A DNA stretch of 64,000 nt. Source: Elusimicrobiota bacterium (GTDB lineage Bacteria; Elusimicrobiota; Elusimicrobia; UBA1565; UBA9628). A model generated the notes under the pieces. The model had not been told where the DNA came from. It worked only from the letters and a program-made list of their open reading frames with translations, and did not search any database. The position numbers and the translations under genes are program-made. Shown here in pieces: positions 26,484 through 38,202 of this stretch; within the stretch, counting starts at the first letter, position 1, and the number at the start of each line of letters is the position of its first letter. The stretch spans positions 1 to 64,000 of the forward strand of contig JAGWUP010000005.1 in the NCBI GenBank assembly GCA_028868375.1, read 5' to 3'.

Positions 26484-26829
26484 GCCGCCGCATCATGCAG
26501 TCGTCGGAGACGACGAGCAGGCCGGCCTGCCTGGCCAGCTCCTCGCCTTCGGGGTGGCTGATGCCGTCCTGCAGCCATAGGGCCTTGGCCTTGACCCGGA
26601 TCGCCTCCTCGATGACCGGCAGCACGAGGCTGGAGCGGCGAAAGACGTCGACGACGTCGAGCGGAAACGGCACTCGGCGCAGCGAGGGATAGCAGGCCAG
26701 GCCCAGAACCTCCTTGTGTCCGGGGTTGACCGGAACGACCGTGTAGCCGTGCTGTTGAAGGAAGGCCGCGACGTAGTGGCTGGGGCGCTCCGGGTTCGGC
26801 GAGCAGCCGACGACGGCGATCGTGCTCAT
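26455..26829 (-). CDS. CoA-binding domain protein (YccU-like)
   Basis: This 124-aa Rossmann-like protein shows TIAVVGCSPNPERPSHYVA near its start and VVPVNPGHKEVLG. VVDVFRRSSLVLPVIEEA, LWLQDGI and LVVSDDCMMR follow. These match the CoA-binding family to which succinyl-CoA ligase alpha domains belong. The role is unknown. ATG 26829 is chosen because upstream in-frame sequence lacks a normal start codon; homologues often begin 10-15 residues earlier. It converges with the FKBP gene. Confidence 0.78.
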   Translation of the reverse strand: MSTIAVVGCSPNPERPSHYVAAFLQQHGYTVVPVNPGHKEVLGLACYPSLRRVPFPLDVVDVFRRSSLVLPVIEEAIRVKAKALWLQDGISHPEGEELARQAGLLVVSDDCMMRRLISRYQPWA

Positions 26830-26896
26830 CGCGAAGACGCGCTCGAAGATCGAGCGCTCCCCGCCGCTCGGCAGGCGGCAAGCGGGCCGCCCGGGC

Positions 26897-27178
26897 TCAG
26901 GAACGGCAGGCCTCCACTTGGAACTCATCGTCCTCGACCGAAATCCACAGAGAGACGGGGCGGCAGCAGACGCCGCAATCCTCGTAGAGGCTTTGGCCGT
27001 CCTGCTCGGAGGTGACGTGGACGTCGATGCCCTCTCCGCAATACGGGCAATCGACGCTGACCCAGTCCTCCAGATGCTGAGATTCCGTCTGCGCTACGAT
27101 TTCGTTTTGGATCGTCTCGAGATCGGAATCTCTCGGCCCCGCAGGCCGGCCGGGCTGTTTTCTGGTCTTGGTCTTCAC
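26897..27178 (-). CDS. CPXCG-motif cysteine-rich protein
   Basis: This 93-aa protein has a CPYCGEG motif and a second pair DCGVCCRPV, which together should bind one zinc. The C-terminus (ISVEDDEFQVEACRS) also fits the CPXCG family. The function is unknown. GTG is chosen because TATAGT ends 6 nt before it. Confidence 0.78.
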   Translation of the reverse strand: MKTKTRKQPGRPAGPRDSDLETIQNEIVAQTESQHLEDWVSVDCPYCGEGIDVHVTSEQDGQSLYEDCGVCCRPVSLWISVEDDEFQVEACRS

Positions 27179-27254
27179 AACCTGACTATACACGCCGATC
27201 CATTTCCACGCAAGGCCCACATCGGCCTAGGACCTCGGCCGGCCGGGCTTGGCA

Positions 27255-27944
27255 CTAATCAATGGAAGGCAAGCCGCGGAGGACGTGGAAATGGCAGCGG
27301 ACGGAAGCAGTGACGGCGCCCTTGGGGCCGACGCGCGCTCCCGGGGAATCGGAGGCCACCGGGCTGAGCAGATCCGTTTGATGGGAATCGAGCTCGAGGA
27401 TCTCCCCTCGGCGCAGCAGCAAGTCCGCTTGGGAAGCCGCCAAGGCCTTCGCCTCGGCGATGGCCTGGCGCAGGGCGGGCTCCCATTCATGGCCGACCAG
27501 GAACTCGTCTCGGTCGACCTCGACAAACGAGGGTGCGCTCTCCAACACGGCGGCCACCTTGCGTTCCAGCTCCTCGGTGCTGGCGGCCGCCACTCTGACG
27601 TGAAGCCGGGTGACCAGAGCCGCGGGCCGCGGCGCTCTCAGGGCCAAGCGAGCCAGCAGAGGCCGCGGCTCTTTCTCCAGCTCATCCTTGCGCTCTATGC
27701 GATCTTCCCTCCCAAGCGCCCCGGCCAGCCGCGAGGCCTCCTCCTGGACGATCATTCCGTGCTCCCCCGCCAACTCCTCGAAGTTGGCTAAAGGCGGGGT
27801 CGGCGAGCGCAGCTCCAGAGTGAGCTCAAGGCCGTTCGCAACGACGGGCACGGAGGCCTGCGCCGACGCCGAAACGTCGCGCACCGGGACGGGCTGGGCC
27901 GCGGCCAGGGCGGCGGCCAGGACGCAGGCGGCAGCCCCGATCAT
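27255..27944 (-). CDS. exported protein, possibly SIMPL (DUF541)-like
   Basis: This 229-aa protein has a short signal peptide (to AAAQP). The opening strand VSASAQASVPVVANGLELTL and the C-terminal helix ALRQAIAEAKALAASQADLL, followed by GEILELDSHQTD, resemble the SIMPL domain layout. The match is partial. The ATG overlaps the stop of the upstream exported protein (ATGA), so the two are coupled and may act together. Confidence 0.5.
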   Translation of the reverse strand: MIGAAACVLAAALAAAQPVPVRDVSASAQASVPVVANGLELTLELRSPTPPLANFEELAGEHGMIVQEEASRLAGALGREDRIERKDELEKEPRPLLARLALRAPRPAALVTRLHVRVAAASTEELERKVAAVLESAPSFVEVDRDEFLVGHEWEPALRQAIAEAKALAASQADLLLRRGEILELDSHQTDLLSPVASDSPGARVGPKGAVTASVRCHFHVLRGLPSID

Positions 27945-28795
27945 CGCCGCGATCCGGAAGCCCGGACGACCAGTATAACGTTCCTTGACCCGACCACGAG
28001 CCGCGCGTCGGACTCACGGAAACTAAGATAACGCTCATTGTTGCGCAGGAAAAACCCCTCCAACGCTCGCTGCTCATTGATGCTCAACGGCTCTCGATCA
28101 ACCCGCAGAATGAAAAGAACCACTGTCCGCTCGGCATCAACCTCATACTGAATACTAAACGCCTTCTCGCCCTTATGGGCTAAAAGCTCCTCGTCGACTC
28201 CCTTCGTGAAGACAGCTGCCGTCTCTCGGGCCGCGTCGCTGTAGGTCCCGGCCGCGACCATCCGATCGATCAAGCCGGTGTAGTCGGTGTCAAAGCCGGG
28301 GCTTCTCTCGATCGTCCGAAATCGAGCTCCCTCGACGACCTGGGCTGCCAACAGCGAGTCGTCGACCCCATCGGCCAGTTGGCTCAATATGCCATACGCC
28401 CCCTCGACATCGCCCTTGTCGAGTTTTGTGGTCACGGCATGGACCACCTCCGGAGTCATCGCGACGAGGTCCAACCCGTCTCCTTGTCCACGCAAACCGG
28501 CCCGGATGACTCTCGCCTGCCCGGCCACCGGACCTAGCGGCAGCTTCGCCGCGTTGCCTCCCGAATAGAGTACCAGCTTGGCCAACGGCTCTGGTTGTCC
28601 CAACGCGCCTATCGGACCGGCCAGCGGGTCGTCTGCCGCTGCATCCACAGCTCCCGGGACAATGAGCGCATGCGCCAACGGAGGAACCGCGGGGACCTGG
28701 CCTACCCCTAACTCAGCCGATTGCGATAACATCGGCAGCATAAGAATTCCCGTCAACAGCGGAACGCTCCACCATCCCATCTGAATGCGCATCAT
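27941..28795 (-). CDS. exported protein of unknown function, 284 aa
   Basis: A signal peptide (about residues 1-27) is followed by a Pro/Ala-rich segment and a mixed alpha/beta domain. This contains EGAYGILSQLADGVDDSL, YTGLIDRMVAAGTY and a C-terminal basic strand pair. No family was recognised. The start has GGAGG 5 nt before ATG. A second exported protein overlaps its end, which defines a two-gene operon. The promoter region abuts the palindromic element at 28897. Confidence 0.55.
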   Translation of the reverse strand: MMRIQMGWWSVPLLTGILMLPMLSQSAELGVGQVPAVPPLAHALIVPGAVDAAADDPLAGPIGALGQPEPLAKLVLYSGGNAAKLPLGPVAGQARVIRAGLRGQGDGLDLVAMTPEVVHAVTTKLDKGDVEGAYGILSQLADGVDDSLLAAQVVEGARFRTIERSPGFDTDYTGLIDRMVAAGTYSDAARETAAVFTKGVDEELLAHKGEKAFSIQYEVDAERTVVLFILRVDREPLSINEQRALEGFFLRNNERYLSFRESDARLVVGSRNVILVVRASGSRR

Positions 28796-28896
28796 ATCCC
28801 CCTCCGGATGCGCCCATTGTGCGAAATGGGAAAGCGGACTGGAGTGGGACTTTCGGCCCGATTGGGCCGGCATCGGCCCTAGGCCGTTTTGGGCCG

Positions 28897-29171
28897 TTAG
28901 GACCTGCGTCACAATAATATGGCCATTTTGGCGAGCCGAGTCCGCGGCGATTTCAAGGCGCGACGAGGGAGCATGGCCGCAGGCCATGTGACCGAGGAGC
29001 AACGATGAAATCGGCCGGAATCGGCTCGCCCCGAAGGGGACGGACGCTTTTGGGCTGCGCCAGCGTCGCTCGTCGCTCACAGACCGCTGCGGGTATGCTC
29101 GCTTCTCGCTCCTCGGCTCGCTCCAAAATCGTCCGTCCAAAATGGTCATATTATTGTGACGCAGGTCCTTA
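28897..29171. mobile_element. MITE-like element, 275 bp with 35-bp terminal inverted repeats
   Basis: The ends 28897-28931 and 29137-29171 are inverted copies matching at 33 of 35 positions. Inside are a second inverted pair around CGAGCCGAG (28931-28940 and about 29114-29122) and a CATGGCC/GGCCATG stem (28974-28990). A CCCC-GAA-GGGG stem is also present. No ORF of note and no transposase is present. No clear target duplication was seen. The right end abuts the promoter of the M1 peptidase gene. A partial copy lies at 17372-17432. Confidence 0.7.
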
Positions 29172-29200
29172 GGACCTCTCAAAAAAAGCGACAATGCCCC

Positions 29201-30976
29201 GTGGCCTGCCCCGATCCCCACTCCTGCTTCGACGATTCCCAGTCGCGGGCAAGGCATTGGCGGCTGCGCCTGCGAGTCGACTTCGAGCGCAAGGTCCTCT
29301 CGGGCGAGGCCGAGCTGCGCTTCGAGCGCCCCGCCCAAGGCCCGCTGGACTTGGACACCAAGGGCCTGACGATACTGAGCGCGAGCTGCCGGGAGGCCGA
29401 CGTCCCCTTCGAGCTGGAGGGCGAGAGGCCGATCTTGGGCCGCCGCTTGCGCCTGCGCCTGCCGCCCGGGACGCGCTCCGTCGCGATCCGCTACGAGACC
29501 AGCCCGGAGGCCATGGGCCTGCAATGGCTCTCGGCCGCGCAGACGGAGGGCAAGCGCAAGCCATTTCTCTTCAGCCAATGCCAGGCCATCCACGCGCGCA
29601 GCGTCCTCCCCTGCCAGGACAGCCCCTCCGCCCGCGTCACCTTCGAGGCCGAGCTCGACGTGCCGGAGGGATTGTCCGCCGTGATGGGGGCGGGGCCCTT
29701 GGGCGATGCCCCCTCCGGGCCCGGCCGTCGCGCCTGGCGCTTCGGCATGCCGCAGCCCATCCCCAGCTATCTGTTCGCCCTGGCGGTGGGCGAGCTCTCC
29801 AGCAGGGAGCTGTCTTCGCGCTGCCGCGTCTGGGCCGAGCCGGCCTGCGTCGATAAGGCGGCCTGGGAATTCGCGGGGGTGGAGTCGATGCTGGCCGCGG
29901 CCGAGTCCCTCTTCGGGCCCTACGAGTGGCAGCGCTACGACATGCTGGTGCTGCCGCCCTCTTTTCCCTACGGCGGCATGGAGAACCCGCGCATGACCTT
30001 TCTCACGCCGACGCTGCTGGCGGGCGACCGCAGCTTGGTCGACGTCGTCGCCCACGAGCTGGCCCATAGCTGGACGGGAAACCTCGTCACCAACGCCACG
30101 GCCGAGCACTTCTGGCTCAACGAGGGCTTCACCGTGTGGGCCGAGCGGCGCATCCTCAAGGCCCTGCGCGGCGAGGAGGCGGCCAGCCTGGCCTGGGCGA
30201 TCGGCCAGAAGGCGCTCGACGAGGAGCTCAAGCGCTTCAAGGACAGGCCCGAGTTGACGCGGCTGCGCGCCCATCTGGAGGGGGTGGATCCCGACGACGC
30301 CTACAGCGCCGTCCCCTACGAGAAGGGCGCTCGCTTCCTGGCCTGCCTCGAGCGCGCCGCCGGGCAGGCCGAGTTCGACGCCTTCGTCAAATCCTACCTG
30401 GCCCGCTATCGCTTTCAAAGCGTCGCCACCGAGGATTTCTGCCGCCGCGTGGAGGAGCGCTTCCCCGGCCTGCTGGCCAAGGTCGACGCCGACGCCTGGC
30501 TCAACAAGCCGGGCATGCCCTCAGACGCTCCGCGCTTTTGCTCGCCGCGCCTAAACGCCCTGGCCGCCCTGGCCGAGGACTGGCCCAAGGGCCGCCGCCC
30601 GGACCCGGCCCTGCTGCGCGCGGCCAAGCCGGAGGAGCTGCTGGTCTTCCTGCAGAGGCTTCCGCAGACGCTGGGCCCGGCGGACTGCCGCTGGCTGGAC
30701 GACAACCTGGGGCTGACCGGCCGCGGCAACTACGAGGTCCTGGTCCAGTGGCTGCGCCTGGCCGCCGCCAGCGGCTACCAGCCGGCCTTCGAGCGCGTCC
30801 GCCGGCTGCTCTTGGAGGTCGGGCGCATGAAGTACGTCCGTCCGCTCTACCTGGCGCTGGGCAAAACGCCGCCCGGCCGCGCCCTGGCCCGCCGGGTCTT
30901 TTCCGAGGCGGCTGGCTCCTACCATGTATTGACGCGCCGGGCGGCGGAGTCGGCCCTGGCCGGCTACCCTGCCTGA
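29201..30976 (+). CDS. M1 family aminopeptidase, leukotriene-A4-hydrolase-like
   Basis: This 591-aa zinc aminopeptidase releases N-terminal residues from peptides. GGMENPRMTF is the substrate-binding exopeptidase motif, and VVAHELAHSWTGNLVT with downstream NEGFTVWAE gives the HExxH-E zinc site. Tyr in YSAVPYEKG fits the catalytic Tyr region. The C-terminal helical domain (about 450-591) matches the LTA4H C-terminal module. No signal peptide is seen, so it is cytoplasmic. GTG is chosen as start, 5 nt after GACAAT. The right arm of the palindromic element lies just upstream. Confidence 0.88.
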   Translation: MACPDPHSCFDDSQSRARHWRLRLRVDFERKVLSGEAELRFERPAQGPLDLDTKGLTILSASCREADVPFELEGERPILGRRLRLRLPPGTRSVAIRYETSPEAMGLQWLSAAQTEGKRKPFLFSQCQAIHARSVLPCQDSPSARVTFEAELDVPEGLSAVMGAGPLGDAPSGPGRRAWRFGMPQPIPSYLFALAVGELSSRELSSRCRVWAEPACVDKAAWEFAGVESMLAAAESLFGPYEWQRYDMLVLPPSFPYGGMENPRMTFLTPTLLAGDRSLVDVVAHELAHSWTGNLVTNATAEHFWLNEGFTVWAERRILKALRGEEAASLAWAIGQKALDEELKRFKDRPELTRLRAHLEGVDPDDAYSAVPYEKGARFLACLERAAGQAEFDAFVKSYLARYRFQSVATEDFCRRVEERFPGLLAKVDADAWLNKPGMPSDAPRFCSPRLNALAALAEDWPKGRRPDPALLRAAKPEELLVFLQRLPQTLGPADCRWLDDNLGLTGRGNYEVLVQWLRLAAASGYQPAFERVRRLLLEVGRMKYVRPLYLALGKTPPGRALARRVFSEAAGSYHVLTRRAAESALAGYPA

Positions 30977-30994
30977 CTGGGCGACAAAACCCGG

Positions 30995-31729
30995 CTAGAG
31001 CGACAGCCTCTGTCCGTCCCGGGCGACGGTGAAGCGCCCCAGCCTCAGCCTTCCCAGCTCGCTCTCGGCCTCGCGGCTGACATGGGTCAGCAGCCCTCTA
31101 CGGCAATGGGAGGCCGCCAAGGTAGCCAAGGCCAGGCGTGGAGTCAAATGGCCGGGTTGCGGGCGGCGGGCTCCGCAGCCGCATTCAAGCAGGAGGAGGT
31201 CGGCCTCGGCCGCGAAATCCGCAAGGGCCGGGCAGAAGCCGGTGTCTCCCGAGTAGACCAGCGCCTTCCTTTTATAGGTCAGCCGGTAGGCCAAGGCCGG
31301 CGTGGGATGCGGCACCGCCAGGGCCCGCAGCCGCCAGCCGTCCCGCTCGACTGCACTCCCGTCCCGCAGCTCGCCGACCTCAAGGGCATAGCCCTTGGGC
31401 TCGCACCAGGGGGCATGCGCCGCGCGCAGGCGGCGCACGAAGGCGGGAAAGCCGGGCGGCCCCCACAGCCGCAGGCGGCCGCCGGCCGGCTTGGCCTCGC
31501 AGCGCAGGAAAAACAGCAGCGCGGCCAGGTCTCCGACATGGTCCGGGTGGCGGTGCGTGAAAAAGGCGTCGGAGACCGCGCGCGGGTCCAAGCCCGCGCG
31601 CGCCAGTCGCCGCGCGTTGCCGAAGCCCAAGTCGAAGAGCAGCACCCGGCGGCCCAGGCGCGCCGCGTAGCCGGCGGGGCCGCGCGCGCCGTTGAAGGCC
31701 GAGCCGGAGCCCAGAATCGTGACCTCCAC
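30995..31729 (-). CDS. metallo-beta-lactamase-fold hydrolase (RNase Z-like)
   Basis: This 244-aa protein begins VEVTILGSGSAFNG, typical of the RNase Z / phosphodiesterase group. Zinc motif THRHPDHVGDL (HxHxDH) is present. The later ligands are in AVPHPTPALAYR, VYSGDTGFCP and a C-terminal LLTHVS. It could process tRNA 3' ends, or be a related hydrolase. GTG is chosen because TATCAT ends 6 nt before it. It is divergent from acnA with only 22 nt between start codons. Confidence 0.75.
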   Translation of the reverse strand: MEVTILGSGSAFNGARGPAGYAARLGRRVLLFDLGFGNARRLARAGLDPRAVSDAFFTHRHPDHVGDLAALLFFLRCEAKPAGGRLRLWGPPGFPAFVRRLRAAHAPWCEPKGYALEVGELRDGSAVERDGWRLRALAVPHPTPALAYRLTYKRKALVYSGDTGFCPALADFAAEADLLLLECGCGARRPQPGHLTPRLALATLAASHCRRGLLTHVSREAESELGRLRLGRFTVARDGQRLSL

Positions 31730-31751
31730 GGCGAAATGATAGGATATCCTC
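31730..31751. promoter_or_regulatory. overlapping divergent promoters, MBL gene and acnA
   Basis: On the minus strand TATCAT (31736-31741) and on the plus strand TAGGAT (31740-31745) each end 6 nt before their start codon. The palindrome AGGATATCCT (31741-31750) overlies both. The two -10 boxes share bases, so firing could be mutually exclusive. Confidence 0.5.
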
Positions 31752-34487
<2,736 letters not shown>

Positions 34488-34621
34488 GCGAGGGGAAGGG
34501 AGCCGCGCCGGGTCATGAAGGCCCATAGGCTGATCGGCCTAATTGCGAGTAGGCCTTTCGGCGAATGTTTCCCGGTCCTTTAGTCCTCGCCGCGGGACCG
34601 GACCGGCCCTACACTTGCGTC

Positions 34622-35398
34622 ATGGACGCCAAAACGCGCCGTCTCATCCTTTCGCTGATGATCTTGCCGCTGATCGCGGCCCTGCTGTCCGCGCCGTCGT
34701 CGGCCCAAGAACTGGAGGCCGTCGCTCCAGAGAGAGCCGTAGCGCCCCTTGCCGCGCCGGGGTCCGCGCTGCCGGCGGCGACGCCAACGGACGCTCTCGC
34801 TCTCCCCCCCTCGGCTTCCGGACTGGCCCAAACAGCCCCTGGCTTAACCCCCGCCGCAAATCCAGCTCCGGGCTCCGCCGCCTCGGCTCAAGCGCAGTCC
34901 GCCGCCATGGGCGAAGCGCTCGCCAGCCGCCCGGAAGCGGCGGGCGCGACCTTGGACAGGGCCTATGACGACGATACCGCCGGATCGGCCGACAAACCGA
35001 CGTTGACCGTCGAGGCCCCGGAATCCCGGACGCCCCAGCAGACGCCTCGCCTCGGCCGCGCGACCGCAGGGGCCAGGCTGGCCGCTGCCAGCTTCATGGC
35101 CGCCACCGTCCTGATTCCCCGCGCCGCCCACGCCGTCGGCATTTCCGACGCTCCCTTATTTCCCCCCTCTAACTATCATCTCAGCTTCCCGGAATTTATG
35201 GGCATCGTGGGCATCGTGGCCGTCACCATGATCTTCCTCCTGGGCGTAATAAAACTCTGCGAACTGACCGTGAACGCGCTGCGAAACCTGCGCAAGAGAT
35301 TCCGCCGCCGAAGATTCTCCTTATATCATGGCGGCTGGAAGGAGCATACGCCTCGCCACTTGCGCGACAGAAGTAGATTCAAGGTGGTAGGGAAATAA
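34622..35398 (+). CDS. exported or membrane protein with low-complexity region, 258 aa
   Basis: A signal segment (about residues 8-27, ending SSAQ) is followed by an Ala/Pro-rich region to about 150. A hydrophobic Ala-rich segment and one TM helix follow (MGIVGIVAVTMIFLLGVIKL, about 200-219). A strongly basic cytoplasmic tail (RNLRKRFRRRRF) ends the protein. The function is unknown. TACACT ends 6 nt before the ATG. The stop overlaps the start of the histidine kinase gene (TAATG), so it may be a partner or sensor input of that kinase. Confidence 0.55.
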   Translation: MDAKTRRLILSLMILPLIAALLSAPSSAQELEAVAPERAVAPLAAPGSALPAATPTDALALPPSASGLAQTAPGLTPAANPAPGSAASAQAQSAAMGEALASRPEAAGATLDRAYDDDTAGSADKPTLTVEAPESRTPQQTPRLGRATAGARLAAASFMAATVLIPRAAHAVGISDAPLFPPSNYHLSFPEFMGIVGIVAVTMIFLLGVIKLCELTVNALRNLRKRFRRRRFSLYHGGWKEHTPRHLRDRSRFKVVGK

Positions 35399-36579
35399 TG
35401 GTCCCCAACAGGCTGGCGCTGGCGGCGGGCTCCCTCAAGCTGAGGCGGCCGCTCAACGCCAAGAAGCCGGCCGCAGAGGCCCCGGCGCACCGCATCCTGG
35501 TCGTCGAGGACGAGCCGGCCATCCAGGACTTCGCGGCGACGGCCCTGCGCGAGGCGGGGTTTTCCGTGTCGGTCTGCGGCAACCTGCGGCAGGCGCGCGC
35601 GCAGCTCAAGTCCCCGCCCTGCGACCTGGCCTTGGTCGACATAGGGCTTCCGGACGGCAACGGGCTGGAATTGTGCCGGGAATTCGCGGCCCCGGGCCTG
35701 CCCTTCGTCTTCTTGACCGGGCGCAAGGACCTCGACTCGCGGCTGGAGGCCTTCTCCGCGGGAGCGCGAGACTTCATCCAGAAGCCCTTCGCCGCCGAGG
35801 AGCTGCTGGCCAGGACCAAGGCCCATCTGCGGGTCAAGAAATCCCACGACGAGCTTCTCAAGCGCAACAGCGACCTGGAGCTGATCCACCGCGCGCGCCG
35901 GGACCTGACCGACATGATCGTCCACGATTTGAAGACCCCCTTGAGCTCGATCAAGGGGACGATGGAGCTGATCCGCTCCCGGGGGCTGATCGGAGACGCC
36001 GCCTACAAGGCCCTGCTGGAGACGGCGGGCTGCACGGCGGACTTCATGCTGCTGCTGCTCAACGATCTGCTCGACGTCGGGCGCGGCGAGGAGCTGGGCC
36101 TGCGCGCCGAGCCGGCGGAGGTCGACCTGCGCGCCCTCTTCGACCGCTTGGCGGCGCTGTTTACCCCGCGCTGCCGCCAGCGCCGGCAGCGATTGCGTTT
36201 CTCTCTGGGCGGCCCGCAGACGCTGCGTAGCGACCGCAACCTGCTCTTTCGCGTCCTGGTCAACCTGGTCGCCAACGCCGTGCGCTTCTCCGGGGAAGGC
36301 GAGGAGATACTCGTCGCGGCGGCTGCGGCCGGAGGCGGCATGGCGCTCTCCGTCAGCGACCGCGGCCCGGGAATCCCGGACCGGGACAAGGCCCGCATCT
36401 TCGAGAAATACGCCACCGCGGGCCCCAAGAACAATCCCTTGGACGGCGGCTCCGGCATCGGCCTGGCCTTCTGCCGGCTGGCCGCGGGCGCCCTGGGCGC
36501 CCAGCTCTCGGTGGCCGACCGCCCGGGCGGCGGCAGCGTCTTTTCCCTGTCCTTGCCCGGCCCCCTGTCTAACGCTTGA
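35398..36579 (+). CDS. response regulator-histidine kinase hybrid
   Basis: This 393-aa cytoplasmic protein has an N-terminal receiver domain and a C-terminal kinase. In the receiver (about 31-145), phospho-acceptor Asp is in ALVDIGLPDG and the Lys is in FIQKPF. The kinase has H-box MIVHDLKTPLSSI, the N-box region LVNLVANAVRFSG, G1 SDRGPGIP and G2 GGSGIGLAFC. There is no membrane segment or DNA-binding domain. Such receiver-first hybrids often relay signals within a phosphorelay. The start overlaps the upstream membrane-protein stop. The end overlaps the convergent oxidoreductase gene by 11 nt. Confidence 0.9.
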   Translation: MVPNRLALAAGSLKLRRPLNAKKPAAEAPAHRILVVEDEPAIQDFAATALREAGFSVSVCGNLRQARAQLKSPPCDLALVDIGLPDGNGLELCREFAAPGLPFVFLTGRKDLDSRLEAFSAGARDFIQKPFAAEELLARTKAHLRVKKSHDELLKRNSDLELIHRARRDLTDMIVHDLKTPLSSIKGTMELIRSRGLIGDAAYKALLETAGCTADFMLLLLNDLLDVGRGEELGLRAEPAEVDLRALFDRLAALFTPRCRQRRQRLRFSLGGPQTLRSDRNLLFRVLVNLVANAVRFSGEGEEILVAAAAAGGGMALSVSDRGPGIPDRDKARIFEKYATAGPKNNPLDGGSGIGLAFCRLAAGALGAQLSVADRPGGGSVFSLSLPGPLSNA

Positions 36580-37717
36580 AGCGGGACAGACGGAAGCGGT
36601 GCAGGTTGAGCTCCGGCTTGGCCCCGCAGACCAGCTCGGCCAAGGTCCTGCCGATCAGCGGCCCGAACTTGAAGCCGTGCCCGGAAAATCCCGCGGCCAC
36701 CCAGGCGTTGGGGGCGTCCGGCAGGCGGTCGAGGATGAAGTCCTCGTCCCGCGTCATGTCGTAGTGGCAGACGGAGCCCTCGAACTCGGTGAAGCCCTGC
36801 AGCTCCGGGATGTAGCGCTTGAAGAAGGCGCGGCAGCGGCGCTCGAAGGCGGGATCGGTCTGCGGCTTGGCGACGGCCTGGGCCGGCTTGAGGGTCGGCC
36901 CCTTGCGATGGTCGCCGATCTTAAGAAAGCCGTGGATGTGCATCGGAAAGCCGTAGAAGCCCTCGGACAAGACCGAGAAGACCGGGAAATGCTCCGGCCG
37001 GTAGCGCCCGCGGTTGGCCAGGGGACGCACGTACATCTGGTATTGCCGCGTGAGGGTGATCGGCAGCCGGTAGGGCTTGAGCAGCTCCAGGTTGCCGGGG
37101 CCGGCGGCGAAGATATAGCTCTCGGCGCTCCACAGCCTGCCCTCGGCGTCTCGCAGCCCCTTGATGCCGAGCTTCTTGTCGCGCAGCACCGAGACGATCC
37201 GGGTCTGCGGGCGCACCTTGGCCCCGCGGCGCTGGGCCAGCCCGGCGATCGCCGCGACGGCCTTGGAAGCCCACAGCATCCCGCCGGAGGGATGAAACAC
37301 CCCGTACTTGATCGCGCGCGTGTTGAGCATCGGGTAATGGCGGCCCAGCTCGCTCTTCTCCAGGCGCTTGACCGGAACCTTGAGCTCCTTGAGGGACTTA
37401 AGGCTGCGCTCCTCCTCTCCGTGCGTCACGGTGGCCAGGCTGAGCACGCCGTTTTGCTGCAGCAGCTTGTCGCCGATCTGGGCGTTTAAGTCCAGCCACA
37501 ACGGCTCTGTTTTCACGGCCATGTCGGAGTAGAACAGATCGGCGCCGTAGTTCAATCGGAAGGCGCGCAGATGGTCTGCGGAGGCGCCGTGGATATTGGG
37601 GATGTCCCCCGCCTCCAGCACGACGGCGGACTTTCCGCGCTGGGCCAGCCAATAGGCCGCGCAAACCCCCATGATCCCGCCGCCGACGATGACGACTCCG
37701 TGATTCTCCTTCAGCAT
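36569..37717 (-). CDS. FAD-dependent oxidoreductase, sarcosine-oxidase (DAO) family
   Basis: This 382-aa flavoprotein should oxidise an amine or amino acid. The Rossmann motif VVIVGGGIMGVCAAYWLA (residues 8-25) binds FAD, and FSGHGFKFGPLIG near the C-terminus is the second FAD contact. Cys in VCHYDMTRDEDFILD is at the position that carries covalent FAD in monomeric sarcosine oxidase. The substrate is not known. It overlaps the upstream NYN-domain gene by 7 nt, so the two are co-transcribed. Confidence 0.83.
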   Translation of the reverse strand: MLKENHGVVIVGGGIMGVCAAYWLAQRGKSAVVLEAGDIPNIHGASADHLRAFRLNYGADLFYSDMAVKTEPLWLDLNAQIGDKLLQQNGVLSLATVTHGEEERSLKSLKELKVPVKRLEKSELGRHYPMLNTRAIKYGVFHPSGGMLWASKAVAAIAGLAQRRGAKVRPQTRIVSVLRDKKLGIKGLRDAEGRLWSAESYIFAAGPGNLELLKPYRLPITLTRQYQMYVRPLANRGRYRPEHFPVFSVLSEGFYGFPMHIHGFLKIGDHRKGPTLKPAQAVAKPQTDPAFERRCRAFFKRYIPELQGFTEFEGSVCHYDMTRDEDFILDRLPDAPNAWVAAGFSGHGFKFGPLIGRTLAELVCGAKPELNLHRFRLSRFKR

Positions 37718-38136
37718 TTCCAGCGCCCCTCGATGGCTCCGAGCAGCCGCTCCACGCCTTGCCCCGGGCGCAGGCGCAGCCAGCCGGCGCCTTCCTCGGC
37801 CGCCTTGCGGCCCAGCTCGCCGTCTCCGGTGACGACCGTCACCCCGCCGGAATGCTCATGGCAGGCGGCCCGGACCCGGTCCAGGATCAGCAGGTCGGCG
37901 TCCTCCTCCCGCGAGAAGCGCACCCGCAGGCCGGGGCCGCGGGCGGCCAAGGGACGGAAGGCGCCGTCGAAGAAAACCTCGACCTCGACGCGGCCCTCCA
38001 GGCGCTCGCACAACAGCCCCAGGGAGGCGACGAGCTGCTCGGCGTCGCTCTCCTCTTGGGCGCGGAAGGCCGCCCCGCCGTAGCCGTAGCGCCCGCGCAC
38101 GACGTTGCTTCCGTCCACGCAATACAACGGGCTCAT
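37711..38136 (-). CDS. NYN (PIN-like) domain ribonuclease, YacP/Rae1-like
   Basis: This 141-aa protein begins YCVDGSNVVRG, the first acidic motif of NYN nucleases. It continues VEVFFDGAF, then SREEDADLLILDRV and VTVVTGDGELG, which supply the other acidic residues. YacP/Rae1 proteins cut mRNA on the ribosome, but no such role is shown here. TAAAAT ends 5 nt before the ATG. The stop overlaps the oxidoreductase start. Confidence 0.72.
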   Translation of the reverse strand: MSPLYCVDGSNVVRGRYGYGGAAFRAQEESDAEQLVASLGLLCERLEGRVEVEVFFDGAFRPLAARGPGLRVRFSREEDADLLILDRVRAACHEHSGGVTVVTGDGELGRKAAEEGAGWLRLRPGQGVERLLGAIEGRWKC

Positions 38137-38202
38137 GAAAAATTTTACCTTATGTGGCGGGCCCTTGACAGCCGGACCGGGGCGGGTCAAACTGGCGGGG
38201 CC

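Noticed and set aside
28897-29171. Palindromic region as a CRISPR array
   Set aside because: There are two inverted ends and single internal stems, with no regularly spaced direct repeats or spacers and no cas genes in the window.
28800-30418. N-terminal half of an 825-aa minus-strand ORF reaching into the M1 gene
   Set aside because: Only the part from 28795 downward has a signal peptide and ribosome site. The upstream part is antisense to the aminopeptidase and crosses the palindromic element.
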